Below, one piece after another: positions 23,339-32,247 of a stretch of 47,747 nucleotides of DNA. This DNA comes from Nostoc flagelliforme FACHB-838. Lineage in GTDB: Bacteria > Cyanobacteriota > Cyanobacteriia > Cyanobacteriales > Nostocaceae. The stretch covers positions 1-47,747 of the forward strand of contig NZ_JACJSI010000053.1 in assembly GCF_014698065.1 (NCBI RefSeq). Direction: 5' to 3'. A model generated the notes under the pieces. The model was not told the origin of the DNA and did not search any database. It saw only the letters and a list, made by a program, of their open reading frames with translations. Within the stretch, counting starts at the first letter, position 1. Each line of letters begins with the position of its first letter. A program made the position numbers and the translations under genes.

Positions 23339-26300
23339 TTAGTTTGTAAGTTTTTTCGTAAATCCACGCAACCGGATTAACACTGGCTTCGCCCATTTTC
23401 CACCCAGCAAATCGTGTAACAGAGTATAAAAACACGGGATGATAAACAGCGTTAGCAGTGTTGCCAAAGACAAACCTGAAAACACTACTACGCCTAATGG
23501 TTGCAGGAATTCTGAGCCTTCCCCAATTCCTAACGCTAGGGGGAACATACCTAAAACAGTGGTAATAGTTGTCATTAACACTGGTCGTAGGCGTTGAGGA
23601 GCAGCTTTCAAAATCGCAGTTTTTCGGTCAACTTTTTCCCGTTCCCGGATTTGATTGGCCAATTCCACCATAATGATGGCGTTATTGACCACAATACCCA
23701 CCAGCAAAACCGCACCGACAATCACTGTCGCCCCAATGGCAGTTTTAGTAATGTAAAGTCCGAAAATCCCCCCAGCTAGAGCCAAGGGAATTGTAAACAT
23801 AATTACTAACGGGTCAATCAGGGAATTGTATTGCACCGCCATAACCACAAAGACTAGAAAAGCAGCTAATCCACCTAATAGTTGCAGCGAACTTTGTAGT
23901 TGCTGATTAGATTCCGCGGCTGAACTGGGTAAGCGGCTAACACCTTCTGGTAAATCTAGACTATCTAGTACCGTACTTACCTGTTCTAGAGCGCCACTGA
24001 GGCTAGCTCCCTCAGTCAAGTTGCCAGCAATTAAGAAAACCTGGCGTTGGTTAATTCGCTGAATTTCTCCTGGAGCTTGAGCTTCAGCAATTTTGGCAAC
24101 ATCGCTCAAGCGGACTTGGCGATTGTTCTCCACGAATAAAGGCAACCTCTGCAATTGAGAAGCTGCTTGCACTGATTTTTCATTCAACTGTACCCGAACA
24201 TCGACTAAACGGTTGCCGCGTTGCAACTGAGTTGGTACACTACCTTCGATCGCAGTTTGAATTGTTTGTCCAATATCTGTAGTAGTTAACCCCAAAGCTG
24301 AAACCCTTTCCCAGTCAGGAATAATCTGAATTTCTGGTTGGCGATCGTCTGCATCGGGACGAAACCTCGCAAGGGTGACTTGTTCTTCCAAGGCTGCTAG
24401 TACCTGACGACCAGCTTCTTCTAAAGAATTTACGTCATTTCCCTGGAGCATGACGTCAACATCGGCACCACGAAGAGGAGAGTTACTGAGAATCAAACCC
24501 CGTACTTGACCAGGGGAAAGGCGCAAGCGAATTCCTGCTAAATTTAATTTGTTTAACTCCTGGGTAAGTCGTTCTGTATAAGATTGCACATTAGTCCCCG
24601 GTTTCAGGGTAATATTGGCGGTACTTCGCAGGGGATTGGCATTGGTATTAGAACCAAACAGAGAACCACCAGATGTAGAGAAAACATATTCTGTTTCTGG
24701 TTGATTGCGGAGAATATCATCTACCGCAGCCATGACTTTTCGGTTAGTTTCTAGGGGTGTACCGGGAGGAAACTGAGCGTTTAAGTTAGCTTGTCCGGTG
24801 TTGATGCGGGGGAGAATTTCTTGGGGAATTTGCGGAGCCATCCACAAACTACCGCCACCAAAAAGGATAATAGCGATCGCTACTGTAACCAACCGCCAGC
24901 GTAATATCCCACCTAAAAAACTTCCGTATCCTCTGGTAGCAGCATCAAAGCGGCTATTAAACTGCCGCAACAGCCAAAAATTGCTCAAACCGCTAGAAAA
25001 CTTCCATGCTAACAACCGAGAAGCGAACATCGGCACAACGGTGACGGCAATTAAAATTGAAGCCGCTACTGAAAAGGTGATGGTAAGGATTAACTCATTG
25101 AATAGTAGGGCGATAAAACCACCGATGAGCAAAAATGGCAACACCGCCACCAAGTTTGTACTAGTGGAAGCAATTAAGGCTGACTCTACTTCTTGGCTAC
25201 TTTTTTCTGCTTGAGAAATTAGTTGCCGCGAATTCAAGCGGGTTTTATTATCTTTACCGGGAGTCATCCCAGCACCCTCGGCAATGTTCTCCAACATGAC
25301 GATGGAGTTATCTACCACAATACCTACACCCAGTGCCAGACCACCCAAACTAAAAACGTTGAGAGATAAGCCAAATAGTCCCATCAAGATGATGGCAGCT
25401 AGGGTTGCTAAGGGGATAGCCAGAACAATGATGAAAGTTTGCCGCAGAGAACCGAGAAATAGGAGAACTGCGATCGCTGCTAGTGCAGTACCTATCAACC
25501 CGGAAGTGGCGACATTCGAGATAGAATTGCTAATAAACCGCGACTCATCCAAGGTAGGCGTAATAACTGTCCCTTCAGGAATTACACCAGATTGTCGGAG
25601 TTCTTCTAAGCGTTTTTTCACACCCTCGACAACGTTGATGGTGTTAGCATCCGGCTGTTTTTGGACACTGACTTTTATCGCTGGTTCCCCGTTGAGTAAG
25701 ACGTAAATCCGTTGTTGTTCCGAACCATCAATAACTTCGGCAAAGTCCCGCAAATAGATGCGGCGTTTGGGAGTGGTGGAAGTAGCGGCAGAATCGGGAG
25801 ATGAGGAAGATGAGGGAGTAGGGGAAGAGACTTCAAAGGAAAGATTGCTGATTTCATTGGCATTTTGGAAGCGCCCTACGGTACGGGTTAATGGCTCAGA
25901 ATTCTGCCCCAAAATCCGACCGCCAGAAATATCTATGTTGCGATCTCTAAGCTGATCTAGCACATCGGTCAAACCTACACCTACAGCTTGCAACCGATCT
26001 AAATCTATATTGACCCTAACTTCTTCTTGAACTCCTCCCGATACATCTACCCCTGCAACTCCAGGTACAACACTTAGTTCGCGGACTAGTTCCTCTTCAG
26101 CAAAAACACGTAAAGCCATACCTTCTAAGGAGGGCGAAGTTAATGCCAATTCGTAAACGGGTAGCTGGGAAGGATCAACTTTAAATAATCGCGGTTCTTC
26201 GATGGTGTCTGGTAATGTACTTCTAGCCCTGTTAAAGGCAGCTGTAGCATCGTTTAAGGCTTGGTCAATATTGCCTCCCGTTTGAAAGTAAAGATCCAAA

Positions 26301-26596
26301 TTTACCTGTCCCTCACGAGTTTGGGAGAAAATTTGGATCACACCTTCAGTAGCCGCGAAGGCTTCTTCTAGCGGCTTGGTTACTTCATCAACTGCTACTT
26401 CTGGGGAGATTCCAGGTGCTTGTATTCGCACACCAATCCGAGGATAGGTGATTGATGGTAGTAAATCCACTGGTAGCTTGAGTACAAAGAAGACACCTAA
26501 CACTATTACTGCCAACGTCAGCATGAGTGTGCCGATGTGTTGGCGGATTGATATGGCACTGATACTAAATCCGCCACCGTTTTTTACTTGTTGCAT
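23339..26596 (-). CDS. RND-family efflux transporter permease
   Basis: 1085 residues, the usual size of the AcrB/HAE1-type pump. It has an N-terminal membrane helix followed by the family motif LPVDLLPSITYPRI, two periplasmic porter halves, and the two helix bundles with GIVVDNSIVMLENIAEGAG (proton-relay aspartate) and VGIVVNNAIIMVELANQIRE. Substrate is not predictable. A serine-rich insertion at about residues 256-276 (PTPSSSSSPDSAATSTTPKR) is encoded by a GGGGAAG-type repeat. It lies 59 bases after the adaptor gene, so the two form an operon. Confidence 0.93.
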   Translation of the reverse strand: MQQVKNGGGFSISAISIRQHIGTLMLTLAVIVLGVFFVLKLPVDLLPSITYPRIGVRIQAPGISPEVAVDEVTKPLEEAFAATEGVIQIFSQTREGQVNLDLYFQTGGNIDQALNDATAAFNRARSTLPDTIEEPRLFKVDPSQLPVYELALTSPSLEGMALRVFAEEELVRELSVVPGVAGVDVSGGVQEEVRVNIDLDRLQAVGVGLTDVLDQLRDRNIDISGGRILGQNSEPLTRTVGRFQNANEISNLSFEVSSPTPSSSSSPDSAATSTTPKRRIYLRDFAEVIDGSEQQRIYVLLNGEPAIKVSVQKQPDANTINVVEGVKKRLEELRQSGVIPEGTVITPTLDESRFISNSISNVATSGLIGTALAAIAVLLFLGSLRQTFIIVLAIPLATLAAIILMGLFGLSLNVFSLGGLALGVGIVVDNSIVMLENIAEGAGMTPGKDNKTRLNSRQLISQAEKSSQEVESALIASTSTNLVAVLPFLLIGGFIALLFNELILTITFSVAASILIAVTVVPMFASRLLAWKFSSGLSNFWLLRQFNSRFDAATRGYGSFLGGILRWRLVTVAIAIILFGGGSLWMAPQIPQEILPRINTGQANLNAQFPPGTPLETNRKVMAAVDDILRNQPETEYVFSTSGGSLFGSNTNANPLRSTANITLKPGTNVQSYTERLTQELNKLNLAGIRLRLSPGQVRGLILSNSPLRGADVDVMLQGNDVNSLEEAGRQVLAALEEQVTLARFRPDADDRQPEIQIIPDWERVSALGLTTTDIGQTIQTAIEGSVPTQLQRGNRLVDVRVQLNEKSVQAASQLQRLPLFVENNRQVRLSDVAKIAEAQAPGEIQRINQRQVFLIAGNLTEGASLSGALEQVSTVLDSLDLPEGVSRLPSSAAESNQQLQSSLQLLGGLAAFLVFVVMAVQYNSLIDPLVIMFTIPLALAGGIFGLYITKTAIGATVIVGAVLLVGIVVNNAIIMVELANQIREREKVDRKTAILKAAPQRLRPVLMTTITTVLGMFPLALGIGEGSEFLQPLGVVVFSGLSLATLLTLFIIPCFYTLLHDLLGGKWAKPVLIRLRGFTKKLTN
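25769..25831 (-). repeat. GGGAG/GATGAGGAAG repeat inside the RND permease gene
   Basis: Purine-rich repetition like that of intergenic tracts in this window (compare 22505-22570 and 37204-37233), read in frame as a serine-rich loop. Confidence 0.55.
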
Positions 26597-26655
26597 TATT
26601 ATCGCTGTACTCCAATTAAAAAGGCAAAATGAAAATCAAAAGACATTTTGAATTT

Positions 26656-28125
26656 TTAATTCCCCTTAGGAACTGACTCTGCTGTTTCGGAAAGAATTGA
26701 TAAACGTACAGCGTCACCATTTTTTAGGGGTTGACCACTGCGAACAACATAACGCTCTCCTGCTTGCAAGCCAGATAAAATTTCTACTTTGCCATCAGCC
26801 TTTTTTCCTAAGCTGACTGCACGCGCTGCCACTTTTGTCTTGCCATCTGTGTCTTTCACCACAAATAGCGTCCCTGATGGATTTTCTTGCTCTTTCCTTA
26901 CTGCCTTTGCTGCCCCTGCTTGTTTTTGAATCGCTGTTTGCGGCACTACTACGCGCTGTTGAGCCTGGGTTTCAAAGTTGACTCGCGCCAGCAGCCCACT
27001 ACCAATTTTCCCTTGAGTGTTGGGAATCACTACTTCTACAGGTATTAAGCGAGCTGTAGCATCGGCAGCTGGAGAAATGCGAGTAACTCTGCCAATTAAT
27101 GTTTCCTTAGGGAAAGCATCTAAGCGAACTTGTACAGACTGTCCAACCTGAATTTGTGCTAGTTCTAATTCGGAAACTTGCACGACAACTTTCACACGGT
27201 TAAAGTCGCCAATTTTTAAGACTTCGTTACCTGCTTGCAGAAGGTTTCCAGGTTCTGTCACCTTTTCTGTGACTACGCCAGTGATGGGGGATGTCAGTTG
27301 AGCATAAGATCTGCGCTCTTTGGTTTGAGCAACCAATGCTTGTTGGGCAAGTACTCTACCTTGAGCGGCGGCGACGGCTTGCTGTTCTGTACGCACTTGC
27401 TCTTGAGCTGCCCGCAATGCCTGGGCAGCTGTTTGTGCCTGGGTACGTGCTTGCTGGGCAGTTTGTTCTGCGATCGCTCCGGCTTTAAATAACTTCTGCT
27501 GCCGTTCTGAGTCTGCCTGAGCTTGTACCACTTCTAGCCGCGCCCGTTCAACATCTGCACGGGCATTGCTTACCTGATTTGTTGCCCTAGCTACTTCTGA
27601 TTTGAGGGCTGCTAGTTCTGCTTCTGCTTGCTTTAATTCGGTCGAAAGTATGGCAGCATCTAACTGCCCGACGTTTTGCCCTTGCTTTACTGTATCGCCT
27701 ACATCAAGGTTTAAAGCCAACAACCGAGCTTCTACCTGCGATCGCACTGATACAATTCGGAAGGGTGTTGTATTACCTGTGTATTCTGGTTGTGTTTGCA
27801 GCGAGTCAGTTCGAGCGATCGCTACATCTACAGCCGTTGCACCGCCACCACGTTGTCCACTACCAGGACTCTGAGATTGTGCATCAGCCGATTCCTTTGG
27901 CAGCGCTCCACAACTCGCACTCAGCAGTCCTATGCCCAGCAAACAGGGAATCAATAATATGGATGCAAAAGGGGAAGACACTTTTGTGTCAAAGCTACTT
28001 TTTGTTTCTGCAACAGCCATATCAGTCTTCACAACTGAATCTAACTGGGTATCAATTACCTGGTTAGCGGCTGCGAAAGGTGAGATTTTCGCCTGCTTGT
28101 GCGGCTTATTTCTATCCAAAATCAT
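26656..28125 (-). CDS. RND efflux periplasmic adaptor subunit (lipoprotein)
   Basis: Up to 489 residues. Downstream of a hydrophobic segment ILLIPCLLGIGLLSASC lies a lipobox cysteine, so the mature protein is probably lipid-anchored. Then come the biotinyl/lipoyl-like half QVEARLLALNLDVGDTVKQG, a long alanine/glutamine-rich coiled coil (about 160-270), the second half SPITGVVTEKVTEPGNLLQA and the beta-barrel domain. The ATG at 28125 leaves 70 residues before the lipobox; the ATG at 28020 (MAVAETKSS) gives a more normal signal and may be the true start. No TolC-like gene is nearby. Confidence 0.9.
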   Translation of the reverse strand: MILDRNKPHKQAKISPFAAANQVIDTQLDSVVKTDMAVAETKSSFDTKVSSPFASILLIPCLLGIGLLSASCGALPKESADAQSQSPGSGQRGGGATAVDVAIARTDSLQTQPEYTGNTTPFRIVSVRSQVEARLLALNLDVGDTVKQGQNVGQLDAAILSTELKQAEAELAALKSEVARATNQVSNARADVERARLEVVQAQADSERQQKLFKAGAIAEQTAQQARTQAQTAAQALRAAQEQVRTEQQAVAAAQGRVLAQQALVAQTKERRSYAQLTSPITGVVTEKVTEPGNLLQAGNEVLKIGDFNRVKVVVQVSELELAQIQVGQSVQVRLDAFPKETLIGRVTRISPAADATARLIPVEVVIPNTQGKIGSGLLARVNFETQAQQRVVVPQTAIQKQAGAAKAVRKEQENPSGTLFVVKDTDGKTKVAARAVSLGKKADGKVEILSGLQAGERYVVRSGQPLKNGDAVRLSILSETAESVPKGN

Positions 28126-28306
28126 TTATTTTTCTTTTATTTGGGGAGTTTTTGGTGTTAAACAGCCGTGCATTACCAAGTAATTTTGAGACATTATGAC
28201 TAATGGAAAGCGGCGAGATTCAATTAGCTATCTTCTTGCAGAATTTTGTATCAAAAATTACTTTTTATACCGAAAAATTCTCACCACTTTAACTCATTAC
28301 ATTAAT

Positions 28307-28381
28307 AAGGGCAGATTTTTAGCCGCTGATGCAATTCTTAACTCAGTATAAATATTTTTAAATTTCTTGGAATCTGCCCTT
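28307..28381. repeat. palindromic element with 11-bp terminal inverted repeats
   Basis: AAGGGCAGATT at 28307-28317 and AATCTGCCCTT at 28371-28381 are perfect inverted repeats around an AT-rich centre. It may be a MITE-like remnant or a large hairpin. Confidence 0.55.
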
Positions 28382-28582
28382 GGTAGAAGACTTGCGTTGA
28401 CTGAAGATACGGGAATTTTCCGCTCTTTCTCCTAAAATTGGCAGTATTTAAATAATTATACTTAGGCTTACATGCCAGATTTAATGTAGTTAGCAAAATG
28501 CCTAGTAATTTTTACGCTTGATCCAATATATTAAGAATAGTAAACATAAATTGCTTTTTTAACGCTGTGATGTTTTAAGCAA

Positions 28583-28611
28583 GCGTAGGCGTAGCCCGTC
28601 GTAGACATCGC
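28583..28611. repeat. 29-bp dispersed repeat (type A), intergenic copy
   Basis: Identical over 29 bases to the copy inside the DUF29 gene at 1854-1882. Confidence 0.9.
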
Positions 28612-28674
28612 ATATACAGCAAAGAAAAGAGCGATATATATTTAGAGCCAATATATTAGTCAGGAAAGTTACAA

Positions 28675-29214
28675 GTGACATCATTGCTAAAAATTGCACA
28701 AACCGCTGACGAAGCCCAGATTTCCGAATTTTTCCAGGAATCAGAGGGTAAGTGGCGATCGCAACGGCGCTACTACACCCTACCTGAGGGAGAAACCAAG
28801 GAGATGGAGAGTATAGTTACGATCAATTTTCTCAATCAGGGCTGTAATGAATTGCAAAACCTAGCTCAAATGCAAGATTTGCCTGATACAGGTAGTCTGA
28901 TCTGTGGTGCAGCAGTTACATGGGAAAGTATGGATGTGTTAAAGGCAAGGAAAGAGTCGCAAGGTTCAACGATATTTGGGGCTTTAGGAAATATTTTGTA
29001 TCGCGATCGCGGTTTTGCTATATCTAAACCAGTCACCGCCCACTATTATTTCTCCAACCCAAAAACGCTGTGTTTGCGAACTGAATACAACGGTTCCGTT
29101 TTTGAGGAAGAGTTAAAACTAATTGGTAGCAAATACCGCACTAGACAAACCATTATCTCCCGTGCTGGTGAGCAGTTGATGATTGGTCAATATTTAGAAA
29201 AGAGAGTGGATTAG
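28675..29214 (+). CDS. phycobiliprotein lyase, CpcS/CpeS family
   Basis: 179 residues from a GTG start with AGGAAAG ten bases upstream. Family marks are ISEFFQESEGKWRSQRRYYT near the N-terminus and GFAISKPVTAHYYFSNPKTL in the barrel, with REGEQL-like C-terminus RAGEQLMIGQYLEKR. Members are lipocalin-fold chaperone lyases that attach phycocyanobilin or phycoerythrobilin to Cys-84 of phycobiliproteins. Whether this one is CpcS-, CpcU- or CpeS-like cannot be settled by eye, so no symbol is given. Confidence 0.82.
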   Translation: MTSLLKIAQTADEAQISEFFQESEGKWRSQRRYYTLPEGETKEMESIVTINFLNQGCNELQNLAQMQDLPDTGSLICGAAVTWESMDVLKARKESQGSTIFGALGNILYRDRGFAISKPVTAHYYFSNPKTLCLRTEYNGSVFEEELKLIGSKYRTRQTIISRAGEQLMIGQYLEKRVD

Positions 29215-29395
29215 TTTATCTCGTGGGTGCAGTTCGCTATAGCCTCACCCCTTTTAGGACTAGCCAACACGTACCTATTAACTTTTTATATAACTTTTTA
29301 TAACATTTTCTCAAACTTTTACCCAAAACTTAGTTGCTATGTCATCATGGAAAGTGAAATGAGAATTAATTCGGCGACAGTGTTTGTTTTTAGTA

Positions 29396-29423
29396 TTGAC
29401 AGGCTTTTCCCTTTTGGTATTAC
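29396..29423 (+). promoter_or_regulatory. probable promoter of the RRM protein gene
   Basis: TTGACA (29396-29401) and TATTAC (29418-29423), spaced by 16 bp, lie 55 bases before the ATG. The leader ends in TTGGAG seven bases ahead of the start. The rest of the 263-base gap upstream is AT-rich, without recognisable content. Confidence 0.5.
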
Positions 29424-29477
29424 AGACTTCTCTCCGAAATCTAAATCTCTACAAACTTATGATTTTGGAGACATTTA

Positions 29478-29798
29478 ATGTCAATTTACGTTGGTAACCT
29501 CTCCTATGATGTTACACAAGATGCGCTGAGTGCTGTATTTGCAGAATATGGTGCTGTAAAGCGTGTTCAACTACCTACTGATCGTGAAACAGGTCGTTTA
29601 CGCGGTTTTGCTTTCGTGGAAATGAGTTCAGAAGATGAAGAAGCAAAAGCAATTGAAGCTCTTGATGGTGCTGAATGGCTTGGTCGCGACCTCAAGGTAA
29701 ATAAAGCCAAGCCCAGAGAAGACAGAGGTGGCGGTGGTTCTTTCGGTGGTAATCGTGGTGGCGGTGGTGGCGGTGGCTACAACCGTAACCGTTATTAA
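29478..29798 (+). CDS. RRM-domain RNA-binding protein, glycine-rich tail
   Basis: 106 residues. One RNA recognition motif: RNP2 is IYVGNLSY (residues 3-10) and RNP1 is RGFAFVEM (about 42-49). After residue 82 the tail is rich in glycine (RGGGGSFGGNRGGGGGGGYN). Cyanobacterial Rbp proteins of this type are often cold-induced and bind mRNA, some helping thylakoid mRNA localisation. Monocistronic, with its own promoter and terminator. Confidence 0.93.
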   Translation: MSIYVGNLSYDVTQDALSAVFAEYGAVKRVQLPTDRETGRLRGFAFVEMSSEDEEAKAIEALDGAEWLGRDLKVNKAKPREDRGGGGSFGGNRGGGGGGGYNRNRY

Positions 29799-29845
29799 GC
29801 TATAAGAAGCTAAGTTAAGTAGACGAAAGTAACTTAATTGAATCT

Positions 29846-29881
29846 AGAAAAGGCTCAGGCAGGAATGCTTGAGCCTTTTCT
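29846..29881 (+). terminator. rho-independent terminator of the RRM gene
   Basis: AGAAAAGGCTCA (29846-29857) and TGAGCCTTTTCT (29870-29881) form a perfect 12-bp stem with a 12-base loop, 48 bases after the stop, with U-rich end. Confidence 0.85.
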
Positions 29882-29916
29882 ATGTAAAATTTTGACTCTA
29901 AATAATTTTGGGAATT

Positions 29917-30044
29917 ATATCATGTCCGGCTGATTAGTTATAATTTTCGCATCTGTGCAAAAACCTGAAAATCCTTTCTCCCCCTGCTCCCTGCCCCCTG
30001 CCCCCTTGCAGTCTTAATGATAAGTCTTTAACCGGACATGATAT
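29917..30044. mobile_element. MITE-like element, 128 bp
   Basis: Perfect 13-bp terminal inverted repeats ATATCATGTCCGG (29917-29929) and CCGGACATGATAT (30032-30044), with weaker complementarity further in (TGATTAGTTAT against ATAAGTCTTTA). The centre holds a CCCCCTGCTCCCTGCCCCCT tract. No coding capacity. Confidence 0.6.
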
Positions 30045-30051
30045 GAGATTA

Positions 30052-31221
30052 TTATTGAGGCGAACCACCTGTGGGCAATTTACCCTTTGGCTTCGCTTTT
30101 GGAGTCTGGGAAAGTTCTGGAGACATTTTGGGCGATGCCTGCGGCAGGCTGGGTCTACGCACTATATTTGGAGATGTAATTGCCTCCAATTTGCCCCGTT
30201 TTACTAAAGCTTGATGGATCATCGCCGCCACTTCTGCCCGACTAGCTACTTTGTTGGGAGCAAGAACTTGGGGATTTGGATAGTTAACTACTAGTCCATT
30301 AGTTGTAGCAGCAGCTATTTTGCCGACGGCATAAGGTGGAATATCTTTAGCATCTTTATAGACACTGATAACCTGATTTGGAGAAGTGGGTGCTTTCAAA
30401 TTCAACCCACTGACAAGAGCAACTAAAACTTGCACTCGTGAAATATTTTCTTGTGGTTTGAAGGTTTTTTTTGGGTAGCCTTTGAGAAATCCGGCACTGA
30501 TGGCTTGGTCAATTGCTGGAGTTGCCCAAAATTTTGTTGGCACATCTTGAAATGTGATCGCAGTCTTAGACGGTTCTTGGTCAAAAGCTTTTTCCAGTAT
30601 GGCAGCAAATTCGGCGCGGTTTACAGACTGATTTGGTCTAAAAGAATAATCAGGAAACCCTTTAAGAATCCCACGGGAAGAAAGAACGTCTATAAAACGC
30701 CGACTCCAAAAGTTATTCGGCACATCGTTAAATGCAATTGGCGGCGGAATAATTGATTTTTGTTTTGCTGGAGTAACTAAAGGCAACGCTGATGATTTAA
30801 TTGATGGCTCAACTCCTGTTGAAGAGGATACAGGTGTTTGTGCTTGTGGGGATTGAGTCGGGATTACCAGAACAGATGGCAACATTGCGCGGTAAGGAGT
30901 TGCGCTGTTAGTTAGAAATGAAGGTGTCTTGGGTTCAACAACAGCCTCAGGTGAAGAATAGGGTAAAACCTTGTTGGGCACTGGATAAGGTTCTACCTTA
31001 GCAGTAGGAGAAGGCAATACTTGATTTGGTTGAACACTAGGAGATGGAGTGGAGGAAGGCAAGAGCAACCCGTTTAAGTTCCAGCTAGAATCTCTGCGGG
31101 ACAATGACCAAAAAAGAATCGCTCCGATAGTGGTGAAGGCAACCAGAATGGCTATAAATTCATCAAAGCCAAGGGCAGTTTTTTGGGATGACTCCGGTTC
31201 GGAAGGAGGTCTATTTGTCAT
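30052..31221 (-). CDS. S-layer homology (SLH) domain protein with N-terminal membrane anchor
   Basis: 389 residues. After a short hydrophilic start comes one membrane helix (FDEFIAILVAFTTIGAILFW), then a proline/serine-rich linker to about residue 160. Three SLH repeats follow: FNDVPNNFWSRRFIDVLSSR with GFPDYSFRPNQSVNRAEFAA, FQDVPTKFWATPAIDQAISA with FKPQENISRVQVLVAL, and a weaker YKDAKDIPPYAVGKIAAATT. SLH domains bind cell-wall polymers, so the protein probably links the inner membrane to peptidoglycan. Confidence 0.88.
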   Translation of the reverse strand: MTNRPPSEPESSQKTALGFDEFIAILVAFTTIGAILFWSLSRRDSSWNLNGLLLPSSTPSPSVQPNQVLPSPTAKVEPYPVPNKVLPYSSPEAVVEPKTPSFLTNSATPYRAMLPSVLVIPTQSPQAQTPVSSSTGVEPSIKSSALPLVTPAKQKSIIPPPIAFNDVPNNFWSRRFIDVLSSRGILKGFPDYSFRPNQSVNRAEFAAILEKAFDQEPSKTAITFQDVPTKFWATPAIDQAISAGFLKGYPKKTFKPQENISRVQVLVALVSGLNLKAPTSPNQVISVYKDAKDIPPYAVGKIAAATTNGLVVNYPNPQVLAPNKVASRAEVAAMIHQALVKRGKLEAITSPNIVRRPSLPQASPKMSPELSQTPKAKPKGKLPTGGSPQ

Positions 31222-31322
31222 CGTGATTACCCTGGTAGCAGTAAAATTTATGTCTAAACAAATTAAGCCACAGATGACTCTTTTACACCAGCTCTTTTTA
31301 ATTCGTAATTCGTAACAAAATA

Positions 31323-32051
31323 TTAGGCTTCTGGTTCAACGCCAAGCGATCGCAATTGAGCAGCTAGGCGATCAGCTCTTTGACTTTCCTGTTCTGCTCT
31401 TTCATTGCCATTCAACAACAAATTACCTTGTAAATCCCACCAACGCAGCCAGGATAATTCCACATTCTGATATTTTCCCTGCCATAAGCCTAATTCAACA
31501 CCCAAAGGAACTATAGGATAATGTCCTCGTTCATTTGCTGGTAAAACTTGATACTGTCCTTCAATCAGATGATAAACTTCTAGGCTGGCTTTACTCGTTT
31601 CATAAATGCCGTAGAAAGGAGGACGAATCACCTGCTCATAAATCCAAAATTTACCCTTCAATGGAGTTTTATCTCGTTCTTCACTACCGTCCCCAGAGAC
31701 AAATTCTAAGACAATCAACGGGGCAATAAACTCTCGCCACAACACATAAGAACGTCGCGTTTGCCCATTGAGCAAAAATGGTACATTCGGTACATAAAAC
31801 CAATCTGGTGCTTCTGCGCCTTTTTCGGGGGGATCAGTCAACCGCCAGTAAATCCCTAAGTCCTGCCCTATACAATATTCCCCTTTAGGATTTAATTGCT
31901 TGAGGATGGGTGTAATAGAGTCAGTTAGTAGGATGCTTTGGGGATGCTCTTGCCAATTTTTCACGAACGTACCATTAGACTCAGGAAGTTGAGTATGATC
32001 CGGGAAGGGGAAAGGAGCGAGGGCATTGGGTGAATTGGTTACAGAGGTCAT
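31323..32051 (-). CDS. Uma2 family (DUF820) putative restriction-endonuclease-fold protein
   Basis: 242 residues. The core matches the PD-(D/E)xK fold of Uma2: APDWFYVPNV, LIVLEFVSGDGSEERDKTPL, KGKFWIYEQ, then IYETSKASLEVYHLIEGQY. A C-terminal helix (NERAEQESQRADRLAAQLRS) is typical. The family is hugely expanded in cyanobacteria; the biological role is unknown and nuclease activity is inferred only. Confidence 0.87.
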   Translation of the reverse strand: MTSVTNSPNALAPFPFPDHTQLPESNGTFVKNWQEHPQSILLTDSITPILKQLNPKGEYCIGQDLGIYWRLTDPPEKGAEAPDWFYVPNVPFLLNGQTRRSYVLWREFIAPLIVLEFVSGDGSEERDKTPLKGKFWIYEQVIRPPFYGIYETSKASLEVYHLIEGQYQVLPANERGHYPIVPLGVELGLWQGKYQNVELSWLRWWDLQGNLLLNGNERAEQESQRADRLAAQLRSLGVEPEA

Positions 32052-32247
32052 AACGCTACCTTTGCACTCTTTGTAAAGGTTATTTTTAGTTTAGCTTGCG
32101 ATCGCTCTCTAAATATTCTCCAACCAAATTATAAATTGCACGCCAAAGAATTTTTACTTTAACAGACCACTAGTCTTATTAAATACCTAAAAAACCGAAT
32201 TTTGAGGGTGGCAGAATGTAAAATATTAACTTATTGTTTACCTGTGT

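Larger units (their letters stand above)
28126..28674. other. AT-rich intergenic region with repeats
   Basis: 549 bases without a gene. It holds a 75-bp palindromic element (28307-28381) and a type-A repeat (28583-28611). It must contain the promoters for the divergent adaptor and lyase genes, but I see no convincing boxes. Confidence 0.6.

Noticed and set aside
29227..29478. 83-codon frame just ahead of the RRM gene
   Set aside because: AT-rich, no family and no ribosome-binding site; it overlaps the promoter and leader of the RRM gene.
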